Source: Anaerolineae bacterium (GTDB taxonomy: Bacteria > Chloroflexota > Anaerolineae > Aggregatilineales > Phototrophicaceae). From it: DNA of 56,275 bases. The position numbers were made by a program, and so were the translations under genes. Positions within the stretch are counted from its first letter, which is position 1, and each line of letters starts with the position of its first letter. Where the stretch lies: the NCBI GenBank assembly GCA_016789005.1, contig JAEURA010000301.1:1-56275 (forward strand), read 5' to 3'. The notes beneath the pieces were generated by a model. That model was not told the DNA's origin and ran no database searches. It worked only from the letters and a program-made list of their open reading frames with translations. Of the stretch, positions 51,533 through 56,275 are shown in pieces.

Positions 51533-52441
51533 ATGAAGAGTCTGACGCCCATGCCCAACATTGATCCATCTGCTGATGATACCCCCCTGCCGCTCATTGT
51601 CGCAAAACGTTGGGGATTTCCACTCGCCTACGTTGAGACAGGCGAGGGACTGCTCTATGCGGTACAAGACTGGGTAAAGGGACTCACTGGAGAACCCGAT
51701 CCCCGCAAGATCTGGAGCTACTTCAAGAAACTGGATGTGTGGCGTCAGATGTCTAGTTCAACTAGACGTCTGCCCTACACAGCCGCCGATGGAAAAACCT
51801 ACAAGCGGGACTACACGACTGACCGAGGGCTTTATCTGATCGCACAGTATCTGCGTGTCAAGCATGATCGTCCCGTGCTGGACGAGATCCGCCGCTTCCT
51901 GGCAGCGGCAGGCGCATTCGTAGACGAGATCAGGCGTGATCCAGACATGCTGGCGGAAGGGGTCAGCAACCCTGACAAGCTGCTGGATGCGTTCATCGAG
52001 TATCATCGAAAACGTGGCAAGGACGACCGCTGGATACAGATGCGTATCGACAGCAAGATCAAGCGGAATCAGTTCACCGCTGCGCTTGCCGAGTTTGTCC
52101 GCGACGTTCTTTCGCCGCGCCACTATGCGACGGCAACGGATGATATCTATCGGGGATTGTGGGGGCGTCCGGCGGCAGCCCTTAGAAAGGAACTGAGCAT
52201 CTCTTCAAACGCCAACCTACGCGATCATCAGCCAACACTTGCCCTCTACTATCAGGGCATCGTCGAGGAAGTCTGCGCGCAGAAGCTTGGCGAACGTGAG
52301 GAGGTATGGTGGGAAGAAGCCAGAGAAATTATCCGGCGGGTTGCCGCAATCATCGGGCGTCAGGCACAGGAAACCAGCGCGCTTCTGGAGCGAGATATCG
52401 CGACTGGAAAACTGCTGCTGCCTATTCAGCATAGTTCGTGA
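51533..52441 (+). CDS. Bro-N/DinD-like protein (putative antirepressor or damage-inducible protein)
   Basis: 302 residues from the ATG at 51533 with AAGGGGGCG upstream; the frame is open further upstream but runs through the regulator gene. Residues about 25-125 resemble a Bro-N domain (GLLYAVQDWVKGLTGEPDPR, KIWSYFKKLDVW, YTTDRGLYLIAQYLRV, RRFLAAAGAFVDEI), known from phage antirepressors and DNA-damage-inducible protein D. The rest (about 150-290) is helical and charged (DDRWIQMRIDSKIKRNQFTA). With the divergent XRE regulator it forms a repressor/antirepressor-like pair, as on mobile or prophage-derived DNA, but no phage structural genes are near. Its lower GC and different codon use also hint at transfer. 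Confidence 0.65.
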   Translation: MKSLTPMPNIDPSADDTPLPLIVAKRWGFPLAYVETGEGLLYAVQDWVKGLTGEPDPRKIWSYFKKLDVWRQMSSSTRRLPYTAADGKTYKRDYTTDRGLYLIAQYLRVKHDRPVLDEIRRFLAAAGAFVDEIRRDPDMLAEGVSNPDKLLDAFIEYHRKRGKDDRWIQMRIDSKIKRNQFTAALAEFVRDVLSPRHYATATDDIYRGLWGRPAAALRKELSISSNANLRDHQPTLALYYQGIVEEVCAQKLGEREEVWWEEAREIIRRVAAIIGRQAQETSALLERDIATGKLLLPIQHSS

Positions 52442-52477
52442 CTTCGCACGATTTCTTCACCACAAGTCGGAGGCAAG

Positions 52478-52714
52478 ATGGGCAACATCGACAAGCGCGG
52501 CAAGCTGGATGAAGCCTTCTTCTCGTTTCGCGCCACCAAAGACGGGCGCGTCATGCTCTACTGGTATGACAAACACGTCAGGACGCTCGCCGGGGAAGCG
52601 GCGCAGAAGTTCCTCGCGAGTATCGAGGGACTGGACGAGGCGGACAAGGACGCGCAGCTTCTCATGGCGAAGGCGACCGGCAATTTCAAGCGCGGCAACG
52701 AGCGGAAAACCTGA
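52478..52714 (+). CDS. Small protein of unknown function
   Basis: 78 residues from an ATG with CGGAGG 6 bases upstream. The sequence is charged and soluble (FFSFRATKDGRVMLYWYDKH, then KFLASIEGLDEADKDAQLLM), with a beta-rich first half and a helical second half. No domain is recognised. It lies 36 bases after the Bro-N-like gene on the same strand and may belong to that transcript. The good ribosome site and normal composition support a real gene. Confidence 0.7.
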   Translation: MGNIDKRGKLDEAFFSFRATKDGRVMLYWYDKHVRTLAGEAAQKFLASIEGLDEADKDAQLLMAKATGNFKRGNERKT

Positions 52715-52790
52715 CCAACGCTGGCGATCGGCGGCGCAGGATGCCCGATTTGTACTACACTGAGGGTATCTAACCACAAAGGGGGCAGTC

Positions 52791-53639
52791 ATGGCAGACA
52801 ACGGCAGGCTGATGGGGTTGCTGCGCGTGGCGCGCGGCATCGAGGCGGGTGGACACTACAACCTGTCGAAACTGGTGTGGGCGCTGGCATACGCCGAGGA
52901 GATCAAGCTCAGCGGCGCGGCGGGAATCCCGCGCGGCGCGGCGCTGCATCAGGCGCTCGAAGCGCTGATCGCCGATCTCAAAGCGGAAGCCGCCCCCCCG
53001 GAGATCGTCTCGGCGCTGGAACGCGGGCTGGTTGGGCTGCGCACCGAACAACCGGAGATCATCCCGCCGGTCTACGTCAGCCGCACCTGCGGCGACCTGT
53101 ACATCGGCGAACGCCCTGCGCAGACCGCCTGCGACGACGATCCGCTTGACCTGCGCGAATTCCGCCCGCACTACTACCTCGAACCCCTGCCCGTGCCGCA
53201 GCTCCTCGAAGCGCTGCGCACCTTTCCGGCGACGATCACGGCGATCCTCGAAGGCGTGACCGATGATCAGATGACGATCCCGCCCGCGCCGGAAGAATGG
53301 TCGGTCAAAGAGCTGCTGGCGCACCTCGATGTCGCCCAGGGGCTGCTGCTGCACCGCGCGCAGGCGATATTGACCGAGGAGAACCCGGCAGTCGGCGGCG
53401 TCTCCGCCTGGCTGCTGACCAGCAATACCCTGAACGCCCGCGAGATCTTCGCGCATTACGCCGCCGTACGCGCCGAGACGCTCGCCCTGCTGACGCCGCT
53501 CAAGCCGGAGGACTGGTGGCGCACGGCGCGCCACAGCGAATTCGGCGTGCTGACCTTGCAGGAACATGCCAGCTACTTCACACGTCATGAACGCTCGCAC
53601 ACGCGCCAGATGATCCAGATCGTCCGCGCGCTGACCTGA
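52791..53639 (+). CDS. DinB-superfamily protein with N-terminal extension
   Basis: 282 residues from an ATG with AAAGGGGGC upstream. Residues about 140-282 form a DinB-like four-helix bundle with metal ligands: His in LLAHLDVAQ, and HERSHTRQM (HxxxH) near the C-terminus, matching the three-histidine site of the family (thiol-dependent transferases such as bacillithiol S-transferase). The first 120 residues are a helical region with a Cys-containing segment (VSRTCGDLYIGERPAQTACD) that I do not recognise. Cytosolic; the substrate is unknown. The 160-base gap after it contains a hairpin (CACCTGGGGC/GCCCCAGGGTG) and the palindrome CCGATCAGATCGG at 53697-53709. Confidence 0.82.
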   Translation: MADNGRLMGLLRVARGIEAGGHYNLSKLVWALAYAEEIKLSGAAGIPRGAALHQALEALIADLKAEAAPPEIVSALERGLVGLRTEQPEIIPPVYVSRTCGDLYIGERPAQTACDDDPLDLREFRPHYYLEPLPVPQLLEALRTFPATITAILEGVTDDQMTIPPAPEEWSVKELLAHLDVAQGLLLHRAQAILTEENPAVGGVSAWLLTSNTLNAREIFAHYAAVRAETLALLTPLKPEDWWRTARHSEFGVLTLQEHASYFTRHERSHTRQMIQIVRALT

Positions 53640-53799
53640 CCCTTGCGGCGGCATCGCACCTGGGGCGGCGAGTTCTCCCCCCAAGCCCCAGGGTGATCCG
53701 ATCAGATCGGCGCGTTTTCGGTTACACTATGTCGTAGACACTGCTGCTCACGCCGCCCCTGATCGCCCGTTTTGAGCCGCCTGAGGTCTCTGGAGAGAC

Positions 53800-54492
53800 G
53801 TGGCTGATCCCTTCCCTAAGAACAGCCGCCTGGAGCGCAACCCCCAGCCGACGCCAACGCCGTTCGCCCGGCAGCCGTTCGGCGGCGTCCCGGCGCGTCC
53901 GGCGGCGGCTCCCGCGGCTGCCCCACCGCGCCCTGCCGCGCCGCTCCCCCGCGCCCAGCAGCCCCCGCAGGGGGCGCTGTTCGAACGACGCAATGCCCGC
54001 GTCCGCCGACGCCCGCACGTGGCAATCGACGAGTCGGCCATGCACGTCGCCGCTGGTGTCGTACTGATCCTGATCGTCCTGCTGAGCTATCTGGCGCAGT
54101 CGCCGCCGTCGCAGATCACCGCCTATGATCCGCGCGGCAGCTTCGCCGAGCCGGGAGAGCAGCCCTTCATCCCGACGGCGCAGCCGACGCCCGCGCCCTA
54201 CGTGCCGCGCCAGTTCGACTGGGGACCCGCCGGCACGTCCAGCGGCGTCTACGCCTGGGTCATCCAGCGCGATCTGATCCGCGCCTGCCCGAACGCCGCT
54301 TGTGTGGCGCTCGCCAGCCCGACCATCCTGGAAGTCGGGCTGATGATCGACATCGCGGCGGTCGATTCGACCCGCGCCTGGGCGATGATCAACGTCACCC
54401 GTTCTAACGGCGCGCTGGCGAGCGGCTGGCTGCCCCTGGGCGTGCTGCGCCTCATCGGCGACCTGGAGGATATTCCGGTGGTCGCCGGCTAG
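53800..54492 (+). CDS. Single-pass membrane protein with Pro/Ala-rich cytosolic part and SH3-like external domain
   Basis: 230 residues from a GTG at 53800 with GGAG close upstream. The first 80 residues are Pro/Ala/Arg-rich and likely disordered. One membrane helix (AAGVVLILIVLLSYLAQS) lies about 84-101, followed by a Pro-rich linker and a beta-rich domain about 145-230 with two cysteines (RACPNAACVAL) and a WLPLG end, like bacterial SH3 domains. No family assigned. It precedes the ubiquitin-like operon by 96 bases on the same strand; whether it belongs to it is open, since a promoter-like TATACT lies in between. The opposite-strand frame here is Arg-rich and has no domain support. Confidence 0.7.
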   Translation: MADPFPKNSRLERNPQPTPTPFARQPFGGVPARPAAAPAAAPPRPAAPLPRAQQPPQGALFERRNARVRRRPHVAIDESAMHVAAGVVLILIVLLSYLAQSPPSQITAYDPRGSFAEPGEQPFIPTAQPTPAPYVPRQFDWGPAGTSSGVYAWVIQRDLIRACPNAACVALASPTILEVGLMIDIAAVDSTRAWAMINVTRSNGALASGWLPLGVLRLIGDLEDIPVVAG

Positions 54493-54550
54493 AGGGCGGT
54501 CGCGTATCATGTCATGCTCAAATGGTATGCCAACAGACCACAGAATCGCT

Positions 54551-54556
54551 TATACT
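54551..54556 (+). promoter_or_regulatory. -10-like box before the ubiquitin-like operon
   Basis: TATACT lies 32 bases before the ATG at 54589 in a locally AT-rich stretch. No good -35 box was found at the usual distance. It suggests that the ubiquitin-like operon has its own promoter. Confidence 0.35.
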
Positions 54557-54588
54557 TCTGATACACGTCAGTGTGAGGGAAGCAGATC

Positions 54589-54819
54589 ATGGCATCAAAT
54601 GAAAAGCAGGGCTACTGGGTCGGCGAAGAATTCGTGCCCGCCGGGCGAGAAGTCGAGATCACCGTGCCCGATCTGAAGCGCAAAGCCGGGATCGAAGTCG
54701 GACGCCAGCTGATAGCCATTTCCAGCGACGGCACGTGGTCGCTGGTCAGCAACGACGAGCAGCTCTCGCCTCAGAAATACGTCCGCTACGAAAACGTGCC
54801 GTCGTTCATCTACGGCTGA
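54589..54819 (+). CDS. Ubiquitin-like (beta-grasp, multi-ubiquitin-type) protein
   Basis: 76 residues, the size of ubiquitin, from an ATG with GAGGGA upstream. The pattern LKRKAGIEVGRQLIAISSDG followed by NDEQLSPQKYVRYENVPSF resembles the second half of the prokaryotic multi-ubiquitin beta-grasp family. The chain ends in Tyr-Gly, so a C-terminal glycine is exposed without processing. The sequence match alone is modest; its place directly before an E2-like gene and a JAB-E1 gene is the strong argument. It would be activated at its C-terminal glycine by the E1 and attached to targets. Cytosolic. Confidence 0.72.
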   Translation: MASNEKQGYWVGEEFVPAGREVEITVPDLKRKAGIEVGRQLIAISSDGTWSLVSNDEQLSPQKYVRYENVPSFIYG

Positions 54820-54837
54820 GACGGGCGCGGCTGAAGC

Positions 54838-55311
54838 ATGTCCACGCGGCTGAAGCGCGTCAGAGCCGAGGTCTTCGACCTGCTCGCGCCGGAATTCGGC
54901 ACCGAAAAAGGGCGCGTGTCGTACGATACGGAAGAAGGGTTGTGGGTGTGCGTGCGCCAGATGGAGATTCCCCGCGCGCTCACACCCGACGGCGACGGCA
55001 GGGTCGATATTCTGCTGCTCGTCCCTTCAACCTATCCCCAGATTCCCCCGGATGGGTTCTACTGTGACCAGACGCTCCGCCTGAGCGGGCACTATTTCGT
55101 GCCGATGGGCTTCAGCTCCACCACCGGCAGCATCAGCCAGCAGCTGCGCGAATCGGGCTGGAACTGGTACTGCGCCCACTCCGAGAAACGTCAGGAGGTG
55201 GCGGCGCGCTGGCGCCCGCATGCCGATCACCGTAAAGGCGATAACCTGCATCGCTATCTGCTCCTCTGCCTGAGCATCCTGGGCACCGAGGGCAAGAGAC
55301 GGGCGCTGTGA
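54838..55311 (+). CDS. Prokaryotic E2 ubiquitin-conjugating-like protein (Prok-E2 family E type)
   Basis: 157 residues, starting 18 bases after the ubiquitin-like gene. The strand-turn VDILLLVPSTYPQIPPDGFY matches the E2 core YPxxPP segment, and the C-terminal part (WNWYCAHSEKR, ARWRPHADHRKGDNLHRYLL) matches the Trp/His-rich end I associate with the prokaryotic E2 family E. Two cysteines are present: Cys76 right after the PPDGFY motif, close to where classical E2 proteins hold the catalytic cysteine, and Cys112. Either could carry the thioester; which one cannot be settled here. It should take the ubiquitin-like protein from the E1. The stop overlaps the next start by one base (TGATG). Confidence 0.82.
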   Translation: MSTRLKRVRAEVFDLLAPEFGTEKGRVSYDTEEGLWVCVRQMEIPRALTPDGDGRVDILLLVPSTYPQIPPDGFYCDQTLRLSGHYFVPMGFSSTTGSISQQLRESGWNWYCAHSEKRQEVAARWRPHADHRKGDNLHRYLLLCLSILGTEGKRRAL

Positions 55312-56275
55312 TGACCGGCACGAAACCCGTCGATATCGTCTTCACCGCCGATCAAGCCGCGCGGCTGCGGGCGCACCTCTTTCAGGAAAACCAGGATGAG
55401 CAGGCAGCCTATGCCTTCGTCAGCCCGGCGGACTCTGACGAATGCCTGCGCCTGCTGGTGCATCACCTGGTCACCCTCGGTCCCGATGCCTTCCTGGAAC
55501 AGAACGCCACCTATCTGGAAGTGAAGCCGGAGATCGCTGTGCAGATCGCCCAGCACGCGCTGGAAGGCGATTTCGGGCTGGTTGAAATTCACTCGCACCC
55601 CTTCGCCGATGAGGGCGTCGCCTTCTCCGCCACCGATACCGACTACGCCCTGCCGCGCTTCCGCTGGTTTGCCGAACAGATCGCCCAGGCGTCGGGGCGC
55701 GCTTTCCATCACGTCATGCTGGTCTACGGCGTCAGCAGCGCCGACGCCTTCTACTACAGCCGGGCAGACGACGCCGTTCAGCCGGTGCGCCGCCTGCTGG
55801 TGCTGGAATCGCCCCTTCACGTGACCCCCATCGCCGACGCCGAGGCGTCGCCCGCTGTCGCTGCGCCGGACGAGACTGGCTATGCCGAACGCACCTCGCG
55901 GCAGATCGCCGCCTTCGGGGCGGAAGGACAGCAGCGGCTGTCTCAGGTCAAGGTCGGCATCGTCGGCGTGGGCGGAATCGGCGGGCTGGTAGCGCAGCAG
56001 CTCGCCCTGCTGGGCGTACGCCGCTTTGTCCTGGTGGACGCGGACACGCTGGAAGTGACCAACCTCAACCGCTTCATCGGGGCAACGCTGGCGGACGCCG
56101 AGGCAAAGCGCCTCAAGGTGGAGGTCGTCGCCCGCGCCATCCAGAGCATCGACCCCGGCGCAAAGACGGCATCGTTCGCCGAAGCCTTCCCGACCGCCGC
56201 CGCGCTCGCCGCGCTCAAGGATGTGGACGTGCTGTTCGGCTGCACCGACACGCACGGCAGCCGGCTGATCCTCAA
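55311..56275 (+). CDS. JAB (JAMM) peptidase fused to an E1-like ThiF adenylyltransferase (cut by window edge)
   Basis: 321 codons from the ATG at 55311; the gene runs out of the window. Residues 1-165 are a JAB/MPN domain with an intact JAMM zinc site: Glu30, His94-Ser95-His96 in VEIHSHP, Ser106 and Asp109 (HxH-x9-S-x2-D), so isopeptidase activity is expected. Residues about 190-321 are the start of an E1/ThiF domain: GIVGVGGIGGLVAQQL (ATP-binding glycines 219-225), LVDADTLEVTNLNR with Asp243/Asp245 and Arg254. The catalytic cysteine would lie beyond the edge. One protein thus joins activation and removal of the ubiquitin-like tag. With the two preceding genes it forms a full conjugation operon. 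Confidence 0.92.
   Translation, partial: MTGTKPVDIVFTADQAARLRAHLFQENQDEQAAYAFVSPADSDECLRLLVHHLVTLGPDAFLEQNATYLEVKPEIAVQIAQHALEGDFGLVEIHSHPFADEGVAFSATDTDYALPRFRWFAEQIAQASGRAFHHVMLVYGVSSADAFYYSRADDAVQPVRRLLVLESPLHVTPIADAEASPAVAAPDETGYAERTSRQIAAFGAEGQQRLSQVKVGIVGVGGIGGLVAQQLALLGVRRFVLVDADTLEVTNLNRFIGATLADAEAKRLKVEVVARAIQSIDPGAKTASFAEAFPTAAALAALKDVDVLFGCTDTHGSRLIL

Noticed and set aside
51178..52441. Prophage remnant
   Set aside because: The XRE and Bro-N-like pair resembles phage switches, but no integrase, structural or lysis genes, or attachment sites were seen nearby.
52239..52763. Plus-strand frame overlapping the end of the Bro-N-like gene and the small unknown gene
   Set aside because: Out of frame with both well-supported genes and with no ribosome site or domain.
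53722..54510. Minus-strand frame of 262 codons opposite the single-pass membrane protein
   Set aside because: Arg-rich and domain-free; the plus strand has a membrane helix, a ribosome site and a sensible SH3-like end.

Overview
The window is about 56 kb of GC-rich bacterial DNA with densely packed genes. Many genes start from GTG or TTG and many overlap by 1-4 bases. The mix of multihaem cytochromes, TIR/NACHT proteins, WD40-TPR exported proteins, a ubiquitin-like conjugation operon and short GC-rich intergenic hairpin repeats is most like a Chloroflexota bacterium (Anaerolineae-like). This is inference from gene content; there is no rRNA or other phylogenetic marker in the window. I found no tRNA, rRNA, CRISPR array, integrase or transposase.

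Layout. (1) 1-9436, housekeeping and mixed: a cut FtsK-type translocase with a long repetitive disordered N-terminus (minus strand), a multi-sensor histidine kinase, a sugar-nucleotide epimerase, a pentapeptide-repeat protein, a PLP decarboxylase, an AI-2E-type permease and a small Cys/His protein. (2) 9443-27744, respiratory island: after a YgjP-like peptidase come nine proteins that together carry 57 canonical CXXCH haem sites plus two atypical ones. Its core is a pair of convergent operons built from the same two 9-haem paralogues. The plus-strand operon adds a cytochrome b-c fusion; the minus-strand operon adds an exported four-cluster ferredoxin subunit and a di-haem protein. A NarX/NarL-like two-component system, a cytochrome lipoprotein and a tandemly duplicated 10-haem protein complete the island. 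(3) 27865-44675, probable defence island: a receiver gene translationally coupled to a TIR-uracil-DNA-glycosylase-like fusion, an M23 peptidase fusion, a TIR-NACHT-HEAT protein, a TIR-FGE protein, two exported TPR/WD40 proteins and a BsuBI/PstI-type restriction-modification pair. (4) 44732-53639, mixed: a giant YfhO-flippase fusion, an OsmC protein, a CrtI-like oxidoreductase, a divergent XRE regulator/Bro-N-like pair, a small unknown and a DinB-like protein. (5) 53800-56275: a membrane protein followed by a ubiquitin-like protein, an E2-like protein and a JAB-E1 fusion cut by the right edge.

How the genes may work together. The cytochromes look like an inner-membrane-anchored, outward-facing electron-transfer system, possibly controlled by the adjacent sensor kinase/regulator and a CRP/FNR-like site. 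The TIR proteins, the restriction-modification pair and the ubiquitin-like operon are best read as anti-phage or stress modules. The least familiar items are the TIR-UDG fusion, whose glycosylase-like domain lacks all cysteines, and the mirrored 9-haem operons. Function is inferred throughout from motifs and context.
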